Part shown: positions 1 to 5,486 of the stretch, piece by piece
Layout: each line of letters opens with the position of its first letter
How positions within the stretch are numbered: position 1 is the first letter of the stretch
Assembly: GCA_937874815.1 (NCBI GenBank)
Contig: CALNBW010000440.1
Span: forward strand, 1-5,486
Length of the DNA: 5,486 nt
Source: an uncultured Bacillota bacterium
GTDB lineage: Bacteria > Bacillota > UBA994 > UBA5500
Direction of reading: 5' to 3'
Translations under genes and position numbers: made by a program
Notes under the pieces: model-generated
What the model was told of the DNA's origin: nothing
The model's database searches: none
The model's input: only the letters and a program-made list of their open reading frames with translations

Positions 1-2
1 GC

Positions 3-290
3 CCTGCTCTTGATGATCTTACTGAACAAGGCTGGACCTGCCTCAAACTAGAGCGAGACGACAAAGGCTTCCTAGGGTCGGTCATTCCAAAGGTAGGCAC
101 GCGTGTGCGCCAAGGCGAACTGCTGGCTTGGCAACCTATATGGTTTGGTATGGGGGAAAAGCGCTACGTAGCGCCCCACGATGGAGTCCTGCAAGTAGTC
201 GATCCCCAGCGAGGAGTGCTCGCTATCTCCAATCCGCAGGCGGCTGCGCCCTGTCAGATCGCCCAAAATGGGGGGACAAGTAGGGAATAA
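3..290 (+). CDS. C-terminal end of a protein with a biotinyl/lipoyl-like domain (5' partial)
   Basis: The frame is open from the left edge to TAA at 288-290, giving 95 residues of an incomplete protein; its start lies outside the window. The visible part reads as a barrel-sandwich (biotinyl/lipoyl-like) fold: VGTRVRQGELLA is the usual 'G-x-x-V-x-x-G-x-x-L-A' turn, and YVAPHDGVLQVV is the usual 'AP-x-DG-x-V' strand. In true carriers the modified lysine (M-K-M) sits seven residues before the alanine of AP. Here that position is Met (GMGEKRYVAP) and the only nearby Lys is three residues later, so it is probably not biotinylated or lipoylated. Such unmodified domains occur at the ends of larger enzymes, in RnfC-like proteins and in transporter adaptors, and I cannot tell which this is. 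The last ~15 residues are low-complexity and look like a free tail. A hairpin and U-tract follow, so it is probably not in the downstream operon. Confidence 0.6.
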   Translation, partial: PALDDLTEQGWTCLKLERDDKGFLGSVIPKVGTRVRQGELLAWQPIWFGMGEKRYVAPHDGVLQVVDPQRGVLAISNPQAAAPCQIAQNGGTSRE

Positions 291-309
291 CAAGGAGTGC
301 TGAATTTAT

Positions 310-381
310 GGGGCTGCGGGTACTTGCTTAGAGCACAGGAGCAGGCTCCAATCGTGCTTACAGCAAGCACACCGCAGCCCC
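310..381 (+). ncRNA. Long interrupted hairpin, possible structured RNA or first half of a terminator
   Basis: A perfect 10-bp outer stem pairs GGGGCTGCGG (310-319) with CCGCAGCCCC (372-381). After a 3x4 internal loop, CTTGCT (323-328) pairs with AGCAAG (362-367). GAGCAC (331-336) then pairs with GTGCTT (354-359, one G-U pair), and GGAG (338-341) pairs with CTCC (346-349) around a CAGG loop. Four nested stems separated by small internal loops are unlikely by chance and suggest a folded RNA of about 72 nt. Because it is an inverted repeat, the strand is not certain; + is chosen because the U-tract hairpin follows on that strand. It does not show the GGAA-type tip of small SRP RNA, and I recognise no Rfam family. 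A small mobile palindrome is an alternative. Confidence 0.5.
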
Positions 382-406
382 GACCTATTTGCGACAGGTC
401 CTTTTT
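382..406 (+). terminator. Rho-independent-type terminator
   Basis: GACCT (382-386) pairs with AGGTC (396-400) around a 9-nt loop, followed at once by CTTTTT (401-406). The stem is only 5 bp, so it would be weak alone, but it stacks directly against the 72-nt hairpin that ends at 381. The pair sits 20-115 nt after the stop codon of the upstream gene and before the TerB operon. It probably ends transcription of the upstream gene, or of the hairpin RNA if that is an independent transcript. Read-through into the operon cannot be excluded. Confidence 0.5.
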
Positions 407-414
407 CAGGTTTG

Positions 415-431
415 GCAGGAGTTTAGCCTGC
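415..431. promoter_or_regulatory. Small inverted repeat upstream of the operon, possible operator
   Basis: GCAGG (415-419) and CCTGC (427-431) form a 5-bp inverted repeat around a 7-bp centre, about 55 bp before the first gene of the operon. It has no U-tract, so a terminator is unlikely. It lies where an operator could sit, but arms this short are common by chance. A TTGGCA at 412-417 and a TAAGAA at 439-444 resemble -35 and -10 boxes but are 21 bp apart, which is too far for a good sigma-70-type promoter. Confidence 0.15.
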
Positions 432-469
432 TAGCGACTAAGAATAGTAGGTATGGCTATTTTTGAGAT

Positions 470-483
470 GGGGGGTGGGAAGG
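470..483 (+). promoter_or_regulatory. Ribosome binding site that decides the start of the TerB gene
   Basis: The purine-rich run GGGGGGTGGGAAGG lies directly before ATG 484 and contains several GG/AGG matches to the anti-Shine-Dalgarno sequence. It would serve ATG 484, giving MAKRDDKSGKK. The longer in-frame TTG start at 463 would place this run inside the coding region and has only a weak AGTAGG (446-451) upstream. Confidence 0.5.
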
Positions 484-2904
484 ATGGCTAAAAGAGATGA
501 CAAATCAGGTAAGAAAACTATTAGCTCTGAGTCACCACCAACTCTATTCGGGCCGGCGAGGCTTTGTCTGTGTAGTGTCCGACGGGAACATCGGGCCATC
601 GGCAAGGTTGAAGCCGAGGCGATTATCAAGCTGGGTGAACTGGAGTTATCGGCGCTAGCGCTTTCGCAGCAACTATCAGAACAGCCACCTTACCTGACCT
701 TACCGCAAGGCAGGGTGGATAGCAATGTACTGCGGGAAGCTGGCTTGACTGGCTTTGGGCGTGCCTGCGATGGCACAACCCTCGCCCCTTTTCCGCTAGG
801 CCCCGAAGCGGTACTCTGGTCCGACTTTGCCCAAGTGCCCGGCCCTTGGCAGGAGACCCAGGCCACCACTGTTACACTTCCAGCAGAGGGGACGGTGTCA
901 GAGAACGCCTATAACCATCTAGAATGGTTACGAACCTGGGGCTTCTCGGGTGGTCTGCAGGGCACCTTACACCGCATCGGGGTGCCATTGGTGCGTTGGT
1001 TAAAAGACTATTTAGAGCGCGTGGAGCAAGCTGCCGTGTTGGTGGTCGGCACCACTATCGTACAGAATTACATGCAGCGGCTTGCGGGTGCTGAACAGGT
1101 CTGGCGCCTGGTCAGCAATGAGAAAAATGACCCGTCCAGACCCCAGCTGGGCAAGCTTAATTTTGTCACCCCCGAACAGCTACCACCGACGCCGTCACTG
1201 GCCCAGCAAAACTGGGATATTATCTGCTTGATCAATGCGGACACTTTTCTAAAAGATAAGGATAACAAGCTGCTCAATGTCTTGCACGGCTTACCAAAGT
1301 CTCTATTCATTGGGTTGTTTGCTGAGGTGAGTTTCAAAGAGCGGGAAGAGGCTCGCATTCGTTGCGCTAGTCTGTTGGGTATTGCAGCCCCAGGCCCTAC
1401 GCACCTGATCTGGCGTTACTTACTGCGCGACCCATTAGAACCCGCTAGGGAATTGCCCGAACCACCCGAGACACCGATAGCCACTACTGTTGACATTCCC
1501 AGTCCGGGCTTGGCTCCCTATAGCTTTGAATTACGCTCCTTCGTGCGTGATGCCGAGCGCTTCAGCCGCGTTGCTGGCACGATGGCTCCTTTTAGGCCTT
1601 ATTATAACCAACGTCCCAGTTACGGCACTATGGATAAACGGCAACTGGCTTGGTACCTATATTGGCGCGAAGAAGTGCGTCAAGGACGCTACCCGGAAAC
1701 GGGACTAGATTATATCAGGTTATTAGCTCAAGAACTGATCAACGGTTATGGCGCTCCCAACCTGCTCTCGGGTTATGATCTGTTGGAGCAGCTTTGGTTG
1801 AATTATCGCGGGCCCTTTCCGTCGCTTGACCACTGGTTACCCGAGTGGCTTTGCGATTTCCTGTTGGTCAATGGGTGCCCGCTTGACCCGCTGTTGCCCT
1901 TGCAGCAGGCGGCTGCGCTAGGCGTGCCTACCCGTTATCCGAACCTGCTACTAGAACGGTTTCAGACGCTAGGATGGGAAGAGGTACCATTTTCCCTACT
2001 AGAACAGATACTCACTATTTCACTCCAGGCGAATACAACCTATACGGCTGCCGACCGCGCCCAGATTGCGCAAGCGGTGTTACGCACCCTGGCCGATACT
2101 GAACGCAGCCTGCAGCAACAGAATGGCTGCGGTATCCTAGAGCATTTTCGCCCAGCGCGGCCCCGAGCCTTGAAACGCCTGCCTTTCACTAATGTGCTCT
2201 TTACCCGTGCCACCCGCTTACTCTATTTTGGGCGCTATTACGCCTATAGTGAGCAGCCCGGTTTTGTGGGCATGCTATTGGCATTAGTGAAACAGGCAGA
2301 AAACTTGCTGCGGGCTGCGCGCGGATACCGGGGCCGCGTGCGCGGTGCCAATTGGGCTGGGCGTTTACCGGTGCGAGTTGAACAGTCTTTTCAACAGACG
2401 CAGCCTAGACGCGAAGTAACCATTGATAACAATAAGGTAGCGCTCTTGCTGGAACAGTCCAATGAGGTGCGCGACCTGTTGTTGGCGGAGACGGATTTGG
2501 GTCGGACAGGGTCCGCCCCCTACGAGTCATGCGATGATAGTAGGCGTGAGACCCTATCTCGTCCAGAACCCGATGCCCACCGTAGGGGCGAAATCCTATC
2601 TCGCCCCAATCAGCCCGGTTCCTCCCCCTATACCCAATTGGCTGCTTGTCTGGGCGCAGCAGAAATACAAGCACTGACCACTCTATTGCAGCCAGAAGGC
2701 TGGACTAAGCTTGTCCATGCGTGCCAGGCAAAAGCAATCTTGCCTGAGCTATTAGTAGACAATATAAATGCCTGCGCCCTGGAGGCGCTGAACGACTTGT
2801 TGATCGATACCACAGCTGCTGCTCCCACTATCATGGAGGAATATTTGCCAGAGGTAACAGCCATGCTAAGGGAGTTACAGGCACAAAGAGGTGAGACAAA
2901 ATGA
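484..2904 (+). CDS. TerB-N/TerB-C domain protein with a degenerate SNF2-helicase-like N-terminal region
   Basis: This is a protein of 806 residues from ATG 484; a TTG at 463 would add seven. Residues 1-20 are polar and basic. Residues ~146-300 resemble the first lobe of a SNF2 helicase: WGFSGGLQG (152-160) lies where GxxGG-L-A-D-D-M-G-L-G-K-T is expected, VLVVGTTIVQNY (185-196) where 'LVV-P-T-S-L-L-x-N-W' is expected, and NWDIICL (243-249) where motif Ib/II text starts. No Walker A lysine or DExH remains, so it should not hydrolyse ATP. Residues ~346-520 are a TerB-N domain, with FELRSFVRDAERF, the conserved QLAWYLYWREEVRQGRY and the ELINGYG and LWLNYR patches. Residues ~645-800 are TerB-C, with NNKVALLLEQSNEVRDLL, PEGWTKLVHACQ and CALEALNDLLID. 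A repeat-encoded insertion occupies residues ~673-716. There is no signal peptide or membrane segment, so it is cytoplasmic. It is the first gene of the operon and its TGA overlaps the next ATG by 4 nt. From TerB biology and its neighbours I infer a scaffold or sensor for the ATPase and helicase; no catalytic site is visible. Confidence 0.82.
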   Translation: MAKRDDKSGKKTISSESPPTLFGPARLCLCSVRREHRAIGKVEAEAIIKLGELELSALALSQQLSEQPPYLTLPQGRVDSNVLREAGLTGFGRACDGTTLAPFPLGPEAVLWSDFAQVPGPWQETQATTVTLPAEGTVSENAYNHLEWLRTWGFSGGLQGTLHRIGVPLVRWLKDYLERVEQAAVLVVGTTIVQNYMQRLAGAEQVWRLVSNEKNDPSRPQLGKLNFVTPEQLPPTPSLAQQNWDIICLINADTFLKDKDNKLLNVLHGLPKSLFIGLFAEVSFKEREEARIRCASLLGIAAPGPTHLIWRYLLRDPLEPARELPEPPETPIATTVDIPSPGLAPYSFELRSFVRDAERFSRVAGTMAPFRPYYNQRPSYGTMDKRQLAWYLYWREEVRQGRYPETGLDYIRLLAQELINGYGAPNLLSGYDLLEQLWLNYRGPFPSLDHWLPEWLCDFLLVNGCPLDPLLPLQQAAALGVPTRYPNLLLERFQTLGWEEVPFSLLEQILTISLQANTTYTAADRAQIAQAVLRTLADTERSLQQQNGCGILEHFRPARPRALKRLPFTNVLFTRATRLLYFGRYYAYSEQPGFVGMLLALVKQAENLLRAARGYRGRVRGANWAGRLPVRVEQSFQQTQPRREVTIDNNKVALLLEQSNEVRDLLLAETDLGRTGSAPYESCDDSRRETLSRPEPDAHRRGEILSRPNQPGSSPYTQLAACLGAAEIQALTTLLQPEGWTKLVHACQAKAILPELLVDNINACALEALNDLLIDTTAAAPTIMEEYLPEVTAMLRELQAQRGETK
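2508..2630. repeat. Cluster of GTAGGGGCG-type palindromic repeats inserted in frame in the TerB gene
   Basis: Four diverged units of one motif lie in ~120 bp: inverted at 2508-2523 (reverse complement GTAGGGGGCGGACCCT), direct at 2540-2564, direct at 2582-2607, and inverted at about 2617-2630. The third unit is itself a palindrome, GGGGCGA (2585-2591) against TCGCCCC (2601-2607). The two direct units match at 20 of 25 bases and are 42 bp apart, exactly 14 codons, so the peptide repeats as RRETLSRP and RGEILSRP. The encoded stretch is rich in R, S, P and G and unlike the flanking TerB-C helices, and it falls in the variable linker between NEVRDLL and the helices before PEGW. This looks like an intergenic-type repeat that landed in a coding region without breaking the frame. 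Its exact ends and any target-site duplication are uncertain. Confidence 0.65.
2888..2895 (+). promoter_or_regulatory. Shine-Dalgarno for the BrxD-like ATPase inside the end of the TerB gene
   Basis: GAGGTGAG, inside the last codons of the TerB gene, ends 5 nt before ATG 2901; its GAGG core is about 9 nt from the start. It is the best Shine-Dalgarno sequence in the operon and supports independent as well as coupled initiation of the second gene. Confidence 0.7.
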
Positions 2905-4202
2905 CAATAACCATTCCTAAACGGGTTTCCAGTGCTCTGTTAGGCTCGTTGGCGGCAGGGGTAGTCCCGCGCATTGGGCTGGAGTACATAGCTGTTGGAC
3001 GTAACCAAGAAATCAAAGCCGTCTTGCGTGATCTAGATAACATTGCTGCTGGTGGTGCCGGTTTTCGCATCGTAGTGGGGCGCTACGGCTCGGGCAAGAG
3101 TTTTCTACTACAACTGATCCGCAACCATGCCATGGATCGCGGCTTTGTGGTGGCCGATGCCGACCTATCGCCCGAGAGGCGGCTGACCGGTTCGCAGCGA
3201 CAAGGAGTGGCTACTTACAGAGAACTAATGAAGAACCTAGCCACCAAAACACGGCCGGACGGAGGGGCGCTACCAGCAATCTTGGAACGTTGGATTGCTG
3301 CTTTCCAGATGCAAGTGATGCAGTCGACGGGCTTACAGCAGACTGATCCTGCCTTTATGGACGCGGTGGAAAGGCAGATTATGGCCGTCATTGCCAGTAT
3401 GGAAGGTCTGGTGCATGGCTTTGATTTCGCCTCAGTGCTCGCAAGCTACTGGCGTGGACACCGACTAGGCGATGACGAACTTAAAGACGCGGCCTTGCGT
3501 TGGCTGCGCGGGGAGTTTGCCACCAAAACCGATGCTAGACAAGCTTTGGGCGTGCGGGTAATTATCGATGACGACTCCTGGTATGATTACATCAAGCTGA
3601 TGGCGCAATTGGTGGTGGGCATTGGGTATCAGGGCTTGATTATTATCTTAGATGAAATGGTGAATCTTTATAAGATCAGCCATAGCCAAGCACGGCAGGC
3701 TAATTATGAAAAGTATCTGACTATGTTCAACGACACCATGCAAGGGAAGGCCAGTTATCTGGGGATTATCTCTGCTGGTACTACGCAATTTGTGGAGGAC
3801 ACCAGGCGCGGGCTGTTTAGCTACGAGGCCTTGCGTTCACGTCTGGCTGAAAGCCGTTTTACCCAACCCGGCTTGCTAGACACCAGCGGCCCAATCCTGC
3901 GCTTGCAGACGCTTTCCTATGAAGAACTTTTTGTGCTACTCACCCGCCTGCTGGAGGTACATGCGGCTCATTACGGGCAAGCGCCGCGCCTGGGCGAGGC
4001 GGAGCTGACCCAGTTCCTGCAGGAGGCAGTCAATCGCTTAGGGGCAGAAGAACTGCTCACCCCGCGAGAAGTCATCCGTGACTTCATCACCTTGCTGAAT
4101 TTGCTCGAGCAGCACCCCGAGCTTGAATTTGGCCAGTTACTCGGTGGGTTGGAGTTTCATCAAGATGAGAACAAGGATGACCTAGCCGAGTTTGTGCTAT
4201 GA
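2901..4202 (+). CDS. BrxD-like P-loop ATPase (DUF2791 family)
   Basis: This complete protein of 433 residues matches the usual length of BrxD/DUF2791 ATPases (about 430-450). The N-terminus (KRVSSALLGSLAAGVVPRIGLEYIAVGRNQEI) is the family's typical lead-in to the P-loop. Walker A is GRYGSGKS (60-67, K66) and Walker B is LIIILDE (246-252, D251/E252). A sensor-1-like strand ends in SAGTTQF (291-297), followed by EDTRRG and the family signature YEALRSRL. R312, R314 and R319 are candidates for an arginine finger, which would imply a ring or other oligomer. The C-terminal ~100 residues are helical, with TPREVIRDFITLLNLLEQ typical of a winged-helix-like lid. BrxD is a known component of BREX type 2 phage defence, where it is encoded next to the Lhr-like helicase BrxHI, as here. 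The gene overlaps both neighbours by ATGA. I infer an ATP-driven switch or loader for the helicase. The family call is firm; BREX membership is not, because no other BREX gene is seen. Confidence 0.88.
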   Translation: MTITIPKRVSSALLGSLAAGVVPRIGLEYIAVGRNQEIKAVLRDLDNIAAGGAGFRIVVGRYGSGKSFLLQLIRNHAMDRGFVVADADLSPERRLTGSQRQGVATYRELMKNLATKTRPDGGALPAILERWIAAFQMQVMQSTGLQQTDPAFMDAVERQIMAVIASMEGLVHGFDFASVLASYWRGHRLGDDELKDAALRWLRGEFATKTDARQALGVRVIIDDDSWYDYIKLMAQLVVGIGYQGLIIILDEMVNLYKISHSQARQANYEKYLTMFNDTMQGKASYLGIISAGTTQFVEDTRRGLFSYEALRSRLAESRFTQPGLLDTSGPILRLQTLSYEELFVLLTRLLEVHAAHYGQAPRLGEAELTQFLQEAVNRLGAEELLTPREVIRDFITLLNLLEQHPELEFGQLLGGLEFHQDENKDDLAEFVL

Positions 4203-5486
4203 GTGAACAACAGTTTGCGCGCCTGGCACCCTTTATTCGGGAGTATATCTTTCAACATGGCTGGACAGAGTTACGCCAAATTCAGGTACAGGCCATTCAG
4301 GCCATTTTGGATACTGATGCTCATTTGCTGCTCACTAGCGGCACTGCCTCTGGCAAGACGGAAGCGGCTCTCTTGCCTATTCTGACACTCCTAGCGGCTC
4401 ACCCCAGCACTAGCCTAGGCGTGCTTTATATTGGGCCGACAAAGGCTCTAATTAATGACCAGTTTTATCGCTTACAAGGTCTCCTGGAGGAGGCTAATAT
4501 CCCCGTTTGGAGTTGGCATGGCGACGTAGGAGCTAGTCAAAAACAACGTCTACTGCAAAACCCGTCCGGCGTCTTACAGATTACGCCGGAATCCTTAGAA
4601 GGGCTGCTCATCAACCGTACCGACTATCTACAGGCTCTGTTTCAAGACCTGCGTTTTGTCGTCATCGACGAAGTGCACGTGTTTATGGGGGCAGACCGGG
4701 GGCAGCAAATCATGTGCCAGTTAGGACGGCTGGCGCGCTATACGCAGGTAGAACCACGCCGCGTGGGCCTCTCGGCAACGCTGGGCGATACCACTTTAGC
4801 GCAGCGCTGGCTCGCTAGCGGTAGCCGGCGCAGGGCGCTGGTGCCGCAGGTCCCCGTAGCTGGCCAGCGCTTGCGGCTTTCGCTGGAACACTTCGTGCGC
4901 CCCGAATCCGAAGCTGAAAATGCCCAGGAAGACCCTTATTATAGCTACATCTTTGAGCAGAGCCGGGGGCGCAAATGCCTCATCTTCGCAAACCGTCGTA
5001 GCGAAACCGAGGCGGTAATAGCAGCTATGCGGCAAATTGCAGCCGGTTCTGGCCACCCCGATATTTACCATGTACACCACGGTAGCATTGCCCCAGCGCT
5101 TAGGCAAACAGCAGAAGCAGCTATGCGTGACCCCTATTGCCCAGCCGTAACGGCGGCAACGGTCACTTTGGAGCTGGGCATCGATCTGGGGCAGCTGGAA
5201 ACCATTATTCAGCTGGATGCGCCCCATTCTGTGATGAGCTGGCTGCAGCGTCTCGGTCGCTCCGGTCGCCGGGGTGGGGCGCAGGAGATGCGTTTGGTGA
5301 CCAGCGAATATGGGGAAATGCCGCTGCCTTGGCAGCTGCTGCAGAGCATTGCCATCATCGAGCTCTACCTGCAGGAGCGCTGGATAGAGCCAGTTGAGCC
5401 GCCCCACTATCCTTTTAGTCTGCTCTACCAGCAGACACTGTCTACGCTGTTGGCAGCTGGAGAACTACAGCCTGCCCAACTGGCCC
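4199..5486 (+). CDS. Lhr-like superfamily-2 DExH helicase (3' partial)
   Basis: The frame opens at ATG 4199, which overlaps the preceding TGA by 4 nt, and remains open to the right edge, giving 429 residues of a protein that usually exceeds 700. All SF2 motifs are intact: a Q-motif-like LRQIQVQAI, Walker A SGTASGKT (47-54, K53), motif Ia GPTKALINDQ, motif Ib TPESLEGLL, motif II DEVH (157-160), motif III SAT (192-194), motif IV CLIFANRRSETE, motif V TLELGIDLG (323-331) and motif VI QRLGRSGR (350-357). TASGKTEA, the HHGS...R segment and TLELGID mark the Lhr/COG1201 group of 3'-5' helicases rather than RecQ or Snf2. BrxHI of BREX type 2 belongs to the same group and is encoded beside a BrxD ATPase. 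No well-spaced Shine-Dalgarno precedes the ATG (AAGG at 4173-4176 is 22 nt away), so translation probably relies on termination-reinitiation from the ATPase gene. It is likely the nucleic-acid motor of the system. The C-terminal domains, and hence the precise subfamily, are outside the window. Confidence 0.9.
   Translation, partial: MSEQQFARLAPFIREYIFQHGWTELRQIQVQAIQAILDTDAHLLLTSGTASGKTEAALLPILTLLAAHPSTSLGVLYIGPTKALINDQFYRLQGLLEEANIPVWSWHGDVGASQKQRLLQNPSGVLQITPESLEGLLINRTDYLQALFQDLRFVVIDEVHVFMGADRGQQIMCQLGRLARYTQVEPRRVGLSATLGDTTLAQRWLASGSRRRALVPQVPVAGQRLRLSLEHFVRPESEAENAQEDPYYSYIFEQSRGRKCLIFANRRSETEAVIAAMRQIAAGSGHPDIYHVHHGSIAPALRQTAEAAMRDPYCPAVTAATVTLELGIDLGQLETIIQLDAPHSVMSWLQRLGRSGRRGGAQEMRLVTSEYGEMPLPWQLLQSIAIIELYLQERWIEPVEPPHYPFSLLYQQTLSTLLAAGELQPAQLA

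Larger units (their letters stand above)
484..5486 (+). other. Candidate TerB-N / BrxD-like ATPase / Lhr-like helicase operon
   Basis: Three co-directional genes are linked by 4-nt ATGA overlaps at 2901-2904 and 4199-4202 and have no internal gaps, so they are almost certainly one transcript. The BrxD-helicase pair is the one used in BREX type 2, and TerB domains come from the tellurite/stress (Ter) systems that others have linked to DNA metabolism and phage response. No PglZ phosphatase, PglX methyltransferase, PglY/BrxC or PglW is in the window, though genes past the right edge are unseen. I read it as a BREX-related but separate DNA-directed system; its activity is inferred from domain content only. 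Confidence 0.6.

Noticed and set aside
310..381. Hairpin as small SRP RNA, tRNA or retron ncRNA
   Set aside because: There is no GGAA-capped conserved SRP tip, no cloverleaf or T-loop sequence, and no reverse transcriptase in the window.
412..444. TTGGCA/TAAGAA as a sigma-70-type promoter
   Set aside because: The 21-bp spacer is too long and both boxes are only partial matches.
463..483. TTG at 463 as the start of the TerB protein
   Set aside because: It would add MRWGVGR, with the Shine-Dalgarno run coding for it; ATG 484 has the better ribosome site and a more natural N-terminus.
453..491. 12-codon upstream frame (MAIFEMGGGKDG) overlapping the TerB start
   Set aside because: It could be a coupling leader, but it has no clear ribosome site, is very short, and its GGGKDG end is just the out-of-frame reading of the purine-rich Shine-Dalgarno region.
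2540..2607. Two direct repeats as a CRISPR array
   Set aside because: There are only two copies at 80% identity, spaced 17 bp apart, inside a conserved coding frame with further inverted copies; no cas genes are seen.
4796..5407. 203-residue open frame on the minus strand
   Set aside because: It lies antisense to helicase motifs IV-VI, which are strongly conserved in the + frame; its translation has no recognisable domain and is rich in Cys/His/Arg as expected of a shadow frame.

Overview
The window holds the tail of one gene, a short structured intergenic region, and then a tight three-gene operon on the + strand that runs off the right edge. The bases look like a mid-GC free-living bacterium. 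Short GTAGGGGCG/CGCCCC-type palindromic repeats are familiar from Chloroflexota and filamentous cyanobacteria, so one of these is my tentative guess, but nothing here fixes the taxon.

Positions 3-290 encode the C-terminal end of a protein with a degenerate biotinyl/lipoyl-like (barrel-sandwich) fold. It is followed by a long, interrupted 72-nt hairpin (310-381) and directly by a second small hairpin with a U-tract (382-406). Together these form a plausible terminator and possibly a small structured RNA. No convincing promoter for the downstream operon could be picked out.

Positions 484-5486 are the operon: (1) an 806-residue protein with TerB-N and TerB-C domains and an N-terminal region that resembles a dead SNF2-type helicase lobe; (2) a complete 433-residue P-loop ATPase of the DUF2791/BrxD type; (3) the first 429 residues of an Lhr-like superfamily-2 DExH helicase with all motifs visible. 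The genes are joined by two ATGA overlaps, which indicates translational coupling. BrxD-like ATPases paired with Lhr-like helicases are known from BREX type 2 phage-defence loci. Here the pair is led by a TerB-N/TerB-C protein, and no PglZ, PglX, PglY or PglW is visible. I infer a DNA-directed defence or genome-maintenance machine in which the TerB protein is the scaffold or sensor, the BrxD-like ATPase is a switch or loader, and the helicase is the motor. The function is not proven by the sequence.

A second notable point is a cluster of GTAGGGGCG-type palindromic repeat units (2508-2630) inside the TerB gene. It keeps the reading frame and adds about 40 residues to the variable linker of the TerB-C region, much like the palindromic elements known to sit in frame inside genes of Rickettsia.
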